Below, piece by piece: positions 1 through 7,577 of a stretch of 45,829 nucleotides of DNA. This DNA is from an uncultured Holophagaceae bacterium (lineage in GTDB: Bacteria > Acidobacteriota > Holophagae > Holophagales > Holophagaceae), in NCBI GenBank assembly GCA_903863195.1, contig CAIPAY010000070.1, positions 1 to 45,829 on the forward strand, read 5' to 3'. Position 1 is the first letter of the stretch. Each line of letters opens with the position of its first letter. The notes below the pieces were generated by a model that worked only from the letters and a program-made list of their open reading frames with translations, made no database searches and was not told where the DNA came from. Made by a program: the position numbers and the translations under genes.

Positions 1-91
1 CGTGGAAGACCACCACGTTGATAGGTCGCATGTGTAAGTCCGGTAACGGATTCAGCTTAGCGATACTAATCGGTCCATAGACTTGACCTTT
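1..91 (+). rRNA. 23S ribosomal RNA, 3' end (partial)
   Basis: The window opens inside the last helices of 23S rRNA. The stretch with AGCTTAGCGATACTAATCGG followed by a short tail ending near ACTTGACCTT is typical of bacterial 23S 3' termini. The gene begins before position 1 and its exact end is estimated. The 5S gene follows about 70 bases later, so this is the distal part of an rRNA operon. Confidence 0.9.
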
Positions 92-161
92 CATCAATGA
101 ATTGCATCACCACGAACGCGCTCCGCGCGCCTCGCAAACCCTTCTCAACCCTTCTACCCTT

Positions 162-276
162 CGTCGTGGCTTTTCCCCAGGGGTCACACCCGTTCCCATC
201 CCGAACACGGCCGTTAAGACCTGGAGGGCCGATGATACTGCTCTGCACAGGAGTGGAAAAGTAGGTCGCTGCGACG
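162..276 (+). rRNA. 5S ribosomal RNA
   Basis: The sequence carries the conserved 5S core CCCGTTCCCATCCCGAACAC near the middle and a GGTCGC-type 3' arm. The ends pair: CGTCG at 162-166 is complementary to CGACG at 272-276, which fixes the boundaries at about 115 nt. It lies directly downstream of 23S rRNA and upstream of a strong terminator. Confidence 0.93.
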
Positions 277-286
277 TTAAAATCCC

Positions 287-322
287 CTCCGGGCCATCAT
301 AATTGATGGCCCGGAGTTGTTT
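287..322 (+). terminator. rRNA operon terminator
   Basis: A perfect 13-bp stem, CTCCGGGCCATCA at 287-299 and TGATGGCCCGGAG at 304-316, closes a 4-base loop and is followed by TTGTTT. This is a classic Rho-independent terminator just after 5S rRNA. It insulates the rRNA operon from thrS. Confidence 0.88.
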
Positions 323-357
323 AGAACGATAGTATTTTTCTCTGTTTCGAGGCAGCC

Positions 358-2271
358 ATGTCCATCGAGGTCCGACTTCCAGATGACTCTCTCCGGCAGC
401 TGGCCGAGGGTGCCACCGGGGCTGACCTGGCTGGCGGAATCGGCGCCCGTCTGCTGGAGGCCGCCCTGGCTGTCAAGGTCGATGGCCGGCTGGTGGACCT
501 GAAGGCCCCCCTGGCGGATGGCGTCAAGGTCGAGATCGTCACCAATAAGAGTCCTGACAGCCTGGAACTGGTGCGCCACTCAACAGCCCACCTGCTGGCC
601 CATGCAGTGAAGCGGCTCTATCCCCATGCCCGCGTGGGCATCGGGCCGACCATCGAAGACGGTTTCTACTACGACTTCTGGATGGATAAGCCCTTCACGC
701 CCGAGGACCTGCCGGTCATCGAGGCCGAGATGCGGAAGATCGTGGCCGAGGACGTTCCCGTGATCCGGGAGGACCTGGGCCGGGATGCCGCCGTGGCCCG
801 TTTCGCGGAACTGGATGAGCCCCTGAAGGTTGAGATCGTCGCGACGATCCCTCAGGGCGACATTGTCAGCGGCTACAGCCAGGGCGACTTCTACGATCTG
901 TGCCGCGGACCCCACGTCCCCAGCACCTCGAAGCTGAAGGCCTTCAAGCTGCTCAGCATCGCCGGTGCCTACTGGAAGGGCGACGAGAAGCGCCAGATGC
1001 TCAGCCGCATCTATGGCACGGCCTTCCATTCCCAGAAGGAGCTCGACGAACACCTGAAGCGCCTGGAAGAGGCCAGGGCCCGGGACCACCGGAAGCTGGG
1101 CAAGGAACTGGGTCTCTACTCCTTCCACCCTGAGGCGCCGGCCTCGCCCTTCTTCCACCCCAAGGGCACCCAGGTATACAACGAGCTGGTGACCTACATC
1201 CGCGAGCTCTACTTCAAATACGAGTACAGCGAGGTCATCACGCCGCAGATCCTCGACGTGGCGCTCTGGAAGACCAGCGGCCACTACGACAACTACGCCG
1301 AGAACATGTATTTCACCACCGCCGAAGAGCGGGAATACGCCGTGAAGCCCATGAACTGCCCCGGCCACTGCATCATGTATGGCAGCCAGAAGCACAGCTA
1401 CCGGGACCTGCCCATCCGCTACGCGGACTTCGGACGCCTGCACCGCTTCGAGCGCAGCGGCGTCACCCACGGTCTCACGCGGGTCCGCACCTTCTGTCAG
1501 GACGACGCGCACATCTACTGCACGCCTGAGCAGATCAAGGCCGAGATGGCCGCCTTCCTGGAGCTGCTGAAGGAGGTCTACGACACCTTCGGCTTCGAGG
1601 GCATGCGCGTGGCCCTCAGCACCCGGCCCGAGAAGCGGCTGGGCTCCGATGAGGTCTGGGACGCGGGCGAGAAGGCCCTGGCCGAGGCTCTTGACGAGGC
1701 CGGCATGCCCTACACCCTGAACCCCGGCGAAGGCGCCTTCTACGGTCCCAAGATCGAGTTCCAGATCCTGGATGCGCTCAAGCGGCCCTGGCAGCTGGGC
1801 ACCCTCCAGGTGGACTACATGCTGCCGGAGCGCTTCGAGCTCACCTACACCCGCCCCGATGGTGGGGAGGGGCAGCCCATCATGCTGCACCGCGCGATCC
1901 TCGGCAGCCTCGAGCGGTTCATGGGCATCCTGGTGGAGCACACCGCCGGTGCGTTCCCGGCCTGGCTGGCCCCGGTCCAGGTGGCCATCCTCCCGATCAC
2001 CGACCGTGCCCATGCCTTCTCCATGGAGGCCGCGGCCCAGGCGAAGGCGTTGGGACTGAGGGCTGAGCTGGATCTCCGGAACGAGAGCCTGAAGGCCAAG
2101 ATCCGGGAAGCCCAGCTGGCGAAGGTGCCTTACATGCTGGTCATTGGCGATCGAGAAGCCGAGGCGGGCACTGTCTCCGTCCGCCATCGCCACCGGGGCG
2201 ACCTGGGGGTCCAGCCCCTGGCCGAATTCCTCGCGTCCCTGGCTACCGAAGTCCGGGACCGCCAGCGCTGA
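358..2271 (+). CDS. thrS: Threonyl-tRNA synthetase
   Basis: Class II synthetase that charges tRNA-Thr in the cytoplasm. The 637-aa product has the usual full-length layout: a TGS domain in about the first 60 residues, the editing domain with H74-x3-H78 (HSTAH), the catalytic core, and a C-terminal anticodon-binding domain. The zinc-binding residues Cys334 (in MNCPGH), His385 and His511 fall at the same numbers as in the E. coli enzyme. Motif 3 is in the segment HRAILGSLERF. The ATG at 358 is preceded by GAGG five bases upstream. infC follows after 74 bases, the common thrS-infC-rpmI-rplT order. No obvious tRNA-like operator is seen in the short leader between the rRNA terminator and the start. 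Confidence 0.98.
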   Translation: MSIEVRLPDDSLRQLAEGATGADLAGGIGARLLEAALAVKVDGRLVDLKAPLADGVKVEIVTNKSPDSLELVRHSTAHLLAHAVKRLYPHARVGIGPTIEDGFYYDFWMDKPFTPEDLPVIEAEMRKIVAEDVPVIREDLGRDAAVARFAELDEPLKVEIVATIPQGDIVSGYSQGDFYDLCRGPHVPSTSKLKAFKLLSIAGAYWKGDEKRQMLSRIYGTAFHSQKELDEHLKRLEEARARDHRKLGKELGLYSFHPEAPASPFFHPKGTQVYNELVTYIRELYFKYEYSEVITPQILDVALWKTSGHYDNYAENMYFTTAEEREYAVKPMNCPGHCIMYGSQKHSYRDLPIRYADFGRLHRFERSGVTHGLTRVRTFCQDDAHIYCTPEQIKAEMAAFLELLKEVYDTFGFEGMRVALSTRPEKRLGSDEVWDAGEKALAEALDEAGMPYTLNPGEGAFYGPKIEFQILDALKRPWQLGTLQVDYMLPERFELTYTRPDGGEGQPIMLHRAILGSLERFMGILVEHTAGAFPAWLAPVQVAILPITDRAHAFSMEAAAQAKALGLRAELDLRNESLKAKIREAQLAKVPYMLVIGDREAEAGTVSVRHRHRGDLGVQPLAEFLASLATEVRDRQR

Positions 2272-2345
2272 TCCTGTTTTCCGTGCTTGGCGGGGAACCA
2301 TTCAAGTGATAGACTTTTTGTCCTTGTGCAACTAGGGGAGGAACC

Positions 2346-2933
2346 ATTCGTCCTAATGAGACTCGCATCAACGACGGCATCCGGGCCCAAGAGGTCCGCG
2401 TCATCTCCGAAGATGGCGAACAGCTTGGCTTGATGCCTCCCCAGCAGGCCATCCGGATCGCAGAAGAGCGCGGTCTCGACCTGGTGGAAGTAGCCGGGAA
2501 TGCCAATCCCCCTGTCTGCCGGATCATGGACTACGGCAAATACAAGTTCATGGAAGCCAAGCGGGAGCACGCCGCCCGCGCCAAGCAGAAGAACATCGTC
2601 GTCAAGGAAGTGAAGTTCCGACCCAAGACCGATGACCACGATTTCGATTTCAAAGTGAAGCACATCCTGCGGTTCCTGGAGGACGAAGACAAAGTCAAAG
2701 TGGTGGTCATGTTCCGCGGACGCGAAGTGGTCCACCGTGACATCGGCTACCGGATCATTGAGGAAGTCATCCAGCGGATCGGCGACAAGGCCATCGTTGA
2801 AAAGTCCGCAGGCATCGATGGTCGTGACATGCACGCCATCCTCGCGCCCCGGATCATCGAAGCCCCCAAGCCGCCCAAGAAACCGAAAGCCGTCAAGACC
2901 GACACCCCAGCAACGGAATCCCAGATCCAGTGA
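2346..2933 (+). CDS. infC: Translation initiation factor IF-3, ATT start
   Basis: IF-3 binds the 30S subunit and checks start-codon pairing. The product is 195 aa if it starts at the ATT codon at 2346, which follows GGGGAGG with a 4-base spacer. From there the reading gives [20 protein letters not shown], the conserved IF-3 N-terminus, and the family signature [14 protein letters not shown] follows. The first ATG in frame (2430) lies inside the N-terminal domain and would remove about 28 conserved residues. No ATG, GTG or TTG codon occurs between the in-frame stop at 2310 and the TTG at 2427. In E. coli infC also uses a rare AUU start, and IF-3 discriminates against it to regulate its own synthesis; the same feedback is inferred here. 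The C-terminus has a Lys/Pro-rich tail. rpmI starts seven bases after the stop. Confidence 0.95.
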   Translation: MRPNETRINDGIRAQEVRVISEDGEQLGLMPPQQAIRIAEERGLDLVEVAGNANPPVCRIMDYGKYKFMEAKREHAARAKQKNIVVKEVKFRPKTDDHDFDFKVKHILRFLEDEDKVKVVVMFRGREVVHRDIGYRIIEEVIQRIGDKAIVEKSAGIDGRDMHAILAPRIIEAPKPPKKPKAVKTDTPATESQIQ

Positions 2934-2940
2934 GGAACCC

Positions 2941-3141
2941 ATGAGCTACAAAATCAAGACCCACAAGGGCGCGCAGAAGCGTTTCAAGAAGACTGCCGGC
3001 GGCAAGTTCAAGCGCGGCTGCTCCCACCAGCGCCACATCCTCACCAAGAAGACGGCGAAGCGGAAGCGCCAGCTCGACATGGGCCGCATGGTGTCCAAGG
3101 CCGATCAGAAGGCCGTCATGGCGATGCTCCCCTACGCGTGA
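2941..3141 (+). CDS. rpmI: 50S ribosomal protein L35
   Basis: A 66-aa basic protein beginning [20 protein letters not shown], the standard L35 N-terminus, with HILTKK further on. It lies seven bases after infC and before rplT, as in most bacteria. The end of infC supplies a GTGAGGA Shine-Dalgarno. It is a component of the 50S subunit. Confidence 0.97.
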   Translation: MSYKIKTHKGAQKRFKKTAGGKFKRGCSHQRHILTKKTAKRKRQLDMGRMVSKADQKAVMAMLPYA

Positions 3142-3148
3142 TTTCCCG

Positions 3149-3194
3149 CGGGGTTCCCCCGGGAACCCCGTAACCGCGCAAGCGTAGCTTGCGC
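3149..3194 (+). promoter_or_regulatory. Two hairpins in the rpmI-rplT spacer
   Basis: The 179-base spacer between rpmI and rplT holds two strong stems. CGGGGTTCCC (3149-3158) pairs with GGGAACCCCG (3161-3170), and GCGCAAGC (3176-3183) pairs with GCTTGCGC (3187-3194). The second is followed by ATGGTTTTA, a weak T-tract. They could be an attenuator, a processing site or a site for L20 feedback. No conserved L20-binding structure was recognised. Confidence 0.45.
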
Positions 3195-3320
3195 ATGGTT
3201 TTACCCTCTACGCCTTCGGCGCTATCGCCGACGGTTCAACCCGGTGGCTGCTGCCACCCCCGATGAGGCCCCTAAAGCCCGCCCCTACCCGGACGTGCTG
3301 CCTCGAGGAAAGGATCCAAC

Positions 3321-3668
3321 ATGACTCGCGTAAAACGCGGTTTCAAACGAGCCCAGCGCCGCAAGCGCATGATGAAGTTCGCCAAGGGTTTCTACGGCGC
3401 CAAGTCCCGCCTGTACCGCTCGGCCAAGGAAGCGGTCGAGAAGGCTCTCGGCTACGGCTATCGCGACCGCAAGGTCAAGAAGCGTGACTTCCGCCGCCTG
3501 TGGGTGGTCCGCATCAGCGCCGCCTGCGGCCAGAACGACACCAGCTACTCGAAGTTCATGGGCGGTCTGAAGAAGGCGTCCGTGGACCTGGACCGCAAGA
3601 TCCTTGCGGATCTCGCCGTTCGCAATCCCGAAGCGTTTACCAAGCTCGTGGCCGTGGCCAAGGGCTGA
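3321..3668 (+). CDS. rplT: 50S ribosomal protein L20
   Basis: A 115-aa basic protein with the L20 hallmarks: the [19 protein letters not shown] start, then [19 protein letters not shown] and the later segment [20 protein letters not shown]. It is an early-assembly 50S protein and in several bacteria represses its own operon. The ATG is preceded by GAGGAAAGG. A terminator follows after about 30 bases, so the thrS-rplT group may end here before pheS. Confidence 0.97.
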   Translation: MTRVKRGFKRAQRRKRMMKFAKGFYGAKSRLYRSAKEAVEKALGYGYRDRKVKKRDFRRLWVVRISAACGQNDTSYSKFMGGLKKASVDLDRKILADLAVRNPEAFTKLVAVAKG

Positions 3669-3696
3669 ACGCGAAGCAGCACGTCGCAGACACCCG

Positions 3697-3726
3697 AAAG
3701 GCCGCGTGAGCGGCCTTTCTCTGTTC
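3697..3726 (+). terminator. Terminator after rplT
   Basis: AAAGGCCGC (3697-3705) pairs with GCGGCCTTT (3710-3718) around a GTGA loop, followed by CTCTGTT. The stem is strong and the T-tract is imperfect. It may be partial, letting some transcripts continue into pheST. Confidence 0.75.
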
Positions 3727-3748
3727 TGAACCACCAGTCGAGGGCTCC

Positions 3749-4819
3749 ATGGATCAGCTGCTGCCGCCTGAAATCGTCGAGGCGAGCCAAACCTTCCCCG
3801 CCGCGCTGGCCGCCTGCGGCGACCTGGATGCCCTGCTGCGCCTGAAGGGCGCCTTCGTGGGCCGCGAGGCCAGTCACGCGACGCGCCTCATGGAACTGCT
3901 CAAGACCGCGCCGAAGGAGCAGAAGCGCGAGCTGGGCGCGGCCGTTAACGGCCTCAAGCAGCAGTGGGAAGAAGGCCTCAAGGCCCGTCAGGCGGAGCTC
4001 GAAGCGGCCAAGCGGAAGCTCGGTGCCCTCGCGGCCGCCTGGGATCCCGCGCTGCCGCCACCCCAGCCGCCGCGCGGCGCGCTGCATCCCCTGAATCGCC
4101 TGATGGACCGGCTGGTGGACGTCTTCCGGCCCATGGGCTTCCACGTCGAGGAAGGCCCCGAAGTCGAGACTGAGGCGCACAACTTCGACGGCCTGAACAT
4201 CCCCGAGGATCACCCGGCGAAGGCGAGCTCCGACACCTTCTACCTGGCCGCGCACCCCGAGCTGTTGCTGCGCACCCACACCAGCCCCGTGCAGGTGCGC
4301 ACGTTGCTGCGAGTGGCGCCGGACCTCGCCGCGCGCGGCGGCATCCGCTTCCTCGCGCCAGGTCGCGTCTACCGCAAGGACGAGATCGATCCCACCCATA
4401 GCCCCATGTTCCACCAGGTGGAGGGCATGCTCGTGGGCCACGGCATCGGCATGCAGCACCTGAAGGGGACGCTGGAGTACGCGCTGCGCGCCCTGTTCGG
4501 CCCGGACACGGAGATCCGCCTGCGGCCTTCCTACTTCCCCTTCGTAGAACCCGGCTGTGAGGTGGACGTGAGCTGCCCCCTCTGCGGCGCCAAGGGCTGC
4601 CGGGTGTGCAAGGGCTCGGGCTGGGTGGAGATCCTCGGCGCCGGCCTCATCCATCCCAACGTGCTGGCCTACGCGGGCATCGATCCCGGCGAGTGGTCCG
4701 GCTGGGCCTTCGGCATGGGGGTCGAGCGCATGGCCATGATGCTCAGCCAGACACCGGATCTGCGCTTGTTCTTCGAGAACGACCAGCGCTTCCTCAAGGC
4801 CATGGGAGGGCTCGACTGA
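3749..4819 (+). CDS. pheS: Phenylalanyl-tRNA synthetase alpha subunit
   Basis: Catalytic alpha subunit of the heterotetrameric PheRS. The 356-aa product has an N-terminal coiled-coil arm (roughly residues 1-100) and a class II core. Visible landmarks are HPLNRLMDRLVDVF, the segment GPEVETEAHNFDGLNIPEDH, the motif 2 region RVYRKDEIDPTHSPMFHQVE, and motif 3 GMGVERMAM near the end. A CPLCGAKGCRVCKGSGW segment resembles a small Cys cluster near the catalytic core; a metal role is not established. The stop overlaps the pheT start as TGATG, indicating translational coupling. Confidence 0.97.
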   Translation: MDQLLPPEIVEASQTFPAALAACGDLDALLRLKGAFVGREASHATRLMELLKTAPKEQKRELGAAVNGLKQQWEEGLKARQAELEAAKRKLGALAAAWDPALPPPQPPRGALHPLNRLMDRLVDVFRPMGFHVEEGPEVETEAHNFDGLNIPEDHPAKASSDTFYLAAHPELLLRTHTSPVQVRTLLRVAPDLAARGGIRFLAPGRVYRKDEIDPTHSPMFHQVEGMLVGHGIGMQHLKGTLEYALRALFGPDTEIRLRPSYFPFVEPGCEVDVSCPLCGAKGCRVCKGSGWVEILGAGLIHPNVLAYAGIDPGEWSGWAFGMGVERMAMMLSQTPDLRLFFENDQRFLKAMGGLD

Positions 4820-6741
4820 TGTGGATCGAACGCAAGGTCCTGGCCCAGGAGATCCTGGCCGCCGCAGCCTTGGACACGCGCCAGCTCTGCGAGGTCTTGG
4901 CCGCCCTCGGCTTCCCCGTGGATGGCGTGGCCACCCTTGAGGGCACCGAGGCGCTGGACGTGGACATCACCGCCAACCGGGGAGACGCCATGTCCCACCG
5001 GGGCATCGCCCGCGAGCTCGCCGCCAAGCTGAAGCAGCCCCTGGCGCCCATCCCCACGGGGACGGTGTCCGAGGGCGAGGCTCTGCTCCCGGTGCGGCTC
5101 GAGGCTGAGGCCTGCCCCATCTACGCCACGGCCGTGCTGGAACTGGGCGAGGGGGTCACCCCCGAGGCGACCCAGTCCTTCCTGCGCGCCCTGGAGGCCA
5201 GCCCCAAGCGGCTGCCGGCGGTGGATGCGTCCAACGAGCTCCTGCTCCGCTACGGGCATCCGACCCACGCCTTTGATGCGGACGCCATCCGCGGCGCCGT
5301 CACCGTTCGCTGGGCCAAGGCCGGAGAGACCCTGGTGACCCTGGACGGGGTGATCCGGAACCTCACCAAGCTTGACCTCGTCATTGCTGACGAGGCCGGC
5401 CCCATCGCCCTCGCGGGCGTCATGGGCGGCGACAGCACCAAGGTGACCGAGGCCACGCGCCGCGTGCTCCTGGAGAGCGCCTGGTTCGAGCCGAAGGTGG
5501 TCCGGGCCACGGCCCGCCGCCACGGCCTGCACACGGACGCCTCGCACCGCTTCGGTCGCGGCGCGGATCCCGCCATGGCCCGGGTCGCCCGCGACCTGCT
5601 GGTGGCGCGGCTCCAGGCCTGGTGCCAGGCCAAGCTGATCGGAGCCTGGACCGCCGGCGCCGTGCCCGCACCCGCGGCGCCAGTGAACCTGGACCTGCCC
5701 CTGCTCGCCCGGGTGGCGGGTGAGGCGGTGCCCCTCGAGGCCGCCCGGGAGGCGCTGGTCCGGCTGGGCTGCGCCGTATCGGCCGCGGGGGACCGGCTCT
5801 GCATCGCGCCGCCCACCTGGCGGCATGACCTGGCCATTGCCGAGGACCTCGCAGAAGAAGTCCTGCGCCTGCGGGGCTACGAGCACATCCCCTCGGTGCT
5901 GCCGCCCATGGAGGGGCCGCCCGAGCACCTCGCGCCCGCCTATCTCCTGCGGCAGCGGGTGGCTCGCCGGCTGGCCCAGCTGGGCTTTCACCAGACCGTG
6001 ACCTACGGCTTCATCAGCCCCGAGGCCGATGCCCTCTTCGCCGCTCCGGACAATCCGGCGGCCGGGCGGACCCTGGCCAATCCTCTGGGCTACGAGTATT
6101 CCGTCCTGCGGGCCTCCCTCCTGCCGAGCCTCAAGGCCACGGCGGAGCAGAACCTGCGCCAGGGCTCCCGGCAGGTCCAGCTCTTCGAGCTGGCACCCAC
6201 CTACCGCAGCACCCCCGCGGGTCCCCGGGAGCACCTGACCTTGGCTGCGGTGTGGGGCGGCGTCCTGGGGGGCGAGGACTACCTCAGTCCCGCCCGGGCG
6301 GTGCTGGAGGCCGACCTCGCCGGGCTGGCCCGCGACCTGGATATCCCCGGTCTCCCAGTCATCCATCGGCTGGCCGACGGGCTCTTCGGCTTCGAGGTGG
6401 AGCTGGACGCGCTGCCCCGGCCCCAGGACCGGATCATCCCGGTCTTCCGGCCCTTCAGCCGGTTCCCCTCCGTGGAGCGGGACCTGTCCCTCCTGGTGGA
6501 CCTGAGCCAGTCCTACGCGGCCCTGCACCAGGCCATGACGGCGGCCCTACCCGCCGAGAGCCTGCTGGAGCTCCGCTGTGTGGATGTGTTCCGGCACAAG
6601 AGCCTGCCAGAGGGCCAGCAGGCCTGGCTCCTCCGCATGCGCTTCCAGGCGGAGCGGACCCTGGTTGGCGACGAGGTCGACGGCTGGGTCTCGGCGGCGC
6701 TGGCTGCGGCCGAGTCCCTGGGGGCGAAGCTCCGGGCGTAG
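4819..6741 (+). CDS. pheT: Phenylalanyl-tRNA synthetase beta subunit, compact form
   Basis: Beta subunit of PheRS, carrying the editing and tRNA-recognition modules. The ATG at 4819 shares one base with the pheS stop. The product is only 640 aa, against about 790-800 in most bacteria. Residues 1-50 read directly into LDVDITANRGDAMSHRGIAR, a segment that normally follows a tRNA-binding OB-fold of about 100 residues, so that domain appears to be missing. The B3/B4 editing domain is present (HPTHAFDADAI, LAGVMGGDSTKVT, HTDASHRFGRGADP), as are the B5 and class II-like core domains and a C-terminal ferredoxin-fold anticodon-binding domain (VFRHKSLPEGQQAWLLRMRF). The frame runs without interruption, so this looks like natural compaction rather than a broken gene. 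Confidence 0.95.
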   Translation: MWIERKVLAQEILAAAALDTRQLCEVLAALGFPVDGVATLEGTEALDVDITANRGDAMSHRGIARELAAKLKQPLAPIPTGTVSEGEALLPVRLEAEACPIYATAVLELGEGVTPEATQSFLRALEASPKRLPAVDASNELLLRYGHPTHAFDADAIRGAVTVRWAKAGETLVTLDGVIRNLTKLDLVIADEAGPIALAGVMGGDSTKVTEATRRVLLESAWFEPKVVRATARRHGLHTDASHRFGRGADPAMARVARDLLVARLQAWCQAKLIGAWTAGAVPAPAAPVNLDLPLLARVAGEAVPLEAAREALVRLGCAVSAAGDRLCIAPPTWRHDLAIAEDLAEEVLRLRGYEHIPSVLPPMEGPPEHLAPAYLLRQRVARRLAQLGFHQTVTYGFISPEADALFAAPDNPAAGRTLANPLGYEYSVLRASLLPSLKATAEQNLRQGSRQVQLFELAPTYRSTPAGPREHLTLAAVWGGVLGGEDYLSPARAVLEADLAGLARDLDIPGLPVIHRLADGLFGFEVELDALPRPQDRIIPVFRPFSRFPSVERDLSLLVDLSQSYAALHQAMTAALPAESLLELRCVDVFRHKSLPEGQQAWLLRMRFQAERTLVGDEVDGWVSAALAAAESLGAKLRA

Positions 6742-6765
6742 AATGAGTCCTTTGAGGCAGCTCCC

Positions 6766-7002
6766 ATGGACCTACTGAAACAGCTAGAAGCCAAGATGCA
6801 GACCCTGCTCCAGCAGCGCAACCAGCTGAAGGAAGAGCTGGATGCGCTGAAGTCAGCCGGGGCCGCCGGGGACCAGGAGCTGCAGTCCCTGCGCGCCCGC
6901 CTCGAGGAGGCCGTGGCCGCCCGAACCGCCCTGGAGAAGGACCGCGAGGCCACCCGGGAGCAGGTGGCGGCGATCCTGCGTGCGCTGGAGGCCCTGGGAT
7001 GA
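6766..7002 (+). CDS. Small coiled-coil protein, possible ZapB-like partner of ZapA
   Basis: A 78-aa protein made almost entirely of heptad-like coiled coil (MDLLKQLEAKMQTLLQQRNQ at the start, then RARLEEAVAARTALEKDREA). It has no signal peptide or membrane segment. It starts 24 bases after pheT and its last codons overlap zapA in an ATGA junction. Size, predicted fold and tight coupling to zapA suggest a divisome accessory protein of the ZapB kind. Sequence alone cannot separate this from other short coiled coils. Confidence 0.72.
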   Translation: MDLLKQLEAKMQTLLQQRNQLKEELDALKSAGAAGDQELQSLRARLEEAVAARTALEKDREATREQVAAILRALEALG

Positions 7003-7358
7003 CCCTCCCTCTCCCCCTGCCGGGCACCCACCCGGTCACGGTGACGGTCCAGGCCCGGGCGCTCCAGGTCCAGACGGACCAGCCCGAGACCCTCGCAGCG
7101 GCTGTCCGGATTCTGGAGGAGACCTTTCAGGACATGGACTCTGAATGCCAGCTAAGATGGGGTTGCGTCCCGAAGGGCCTGGACACTCCGTCCTGGTACC
7201 TGCTGGGCGCCCTGAACCTGGCGCACCGTGTGGCGCGCCTGGAGCAGGAAGCCAACCAGCAAACCCATAACCTGGAACAGACTCTGTCCAAGCTTCTGTA
7301 CGATGTTCCGGACGAACCTTCCGCCCCTGTGCCCCTGCTGGACGAGGACGGTGACTGA
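6999..7358 (+). CDS. zapA: Cell division protein ZapA-like
   Basis: A 119-aa protein. The first half has the ZapA beta-strand and helix pattern (HPVTVTVQARALQVQTDQPE, then LAAAVRILEETFQDM). The middle has the family-typical YLLGALNLAHRVARLEQEAN leading into a coiled coil, and the C-terminus is acidic. ZapA binds FtsZ and promotes ring bundling. The start overlaps the upstream coiled-coil gene by four bases. A probable 6S RNA begins at its stop codon, an arrangement known from other bacteria (zapA-ssrS). Confidence 0.82.
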   Translation: MTLPLPLPGTHPVTVTVQARALQVQTDQPETLAAAVRILEETFQDMDSECQLRWGCVPKGLDTPSWYLLGALNLAHRVARLEQEANQQTHNLEQTLSKLLYDVPDEPSAPVPLLDEDGD

Positions 7359-7527
7359 TCTCCCTGCGAGGCCCGTGCTTATGGCCAAGCGCTTGTTCCG
7401 TAAGTCGACACGGGAAACCTTCCCCCTGACCTGTGCGTTCCGCGCGACGGCGCGCCTTAGCCAGGGATTCTGGTCTCCCCCCTACACGCTAGGGAACTCG
7501 GCAAGCCTCCACGACTGAGCGGGGATT
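7358..7527 (+). ncRNA. ssrS: Probable 6S RNA
   Basis: The 200-base gap between zapA and rny does not code but has 6S RNA-like layout. It starts ATCTCCCTGCGAGGCCCGTG and ends CTGAGCGGGGATTTT, so the two ends can form an imperfect closing stem. An inner arm pairs CCCGTG (about 7372-7377) with CACGGG. The middle contains CCCCCTGACCTG on one side and GGTCTCCCCCCTACACGC on the other, resembling the conserved borders of the 6S central bubble that binds RNA polymerase holoenzyme. Position directly after zapA matches 6S genes elsewhere. The ends are estimated to within several bases. A covariance-model search would settle it. Confidence 0.72.
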
Positions 7528-7577
7528 TTCATTTCGGGTGCTGTTGGCTCTTTGGATCCTCATCCTTGGAGTCGCTG

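Noticed and set aside
580..2301. A 573-codon minus-strand frame opposite thrS
   Set aside because: Antisense shadow of a fully conserved gene.
2430..2933. infC starting at the ATG at 2430
   Set aside because: It would delete the conserved N-terminal segment that is encoded in frame just after a strong ribosome-binding site and ATT.
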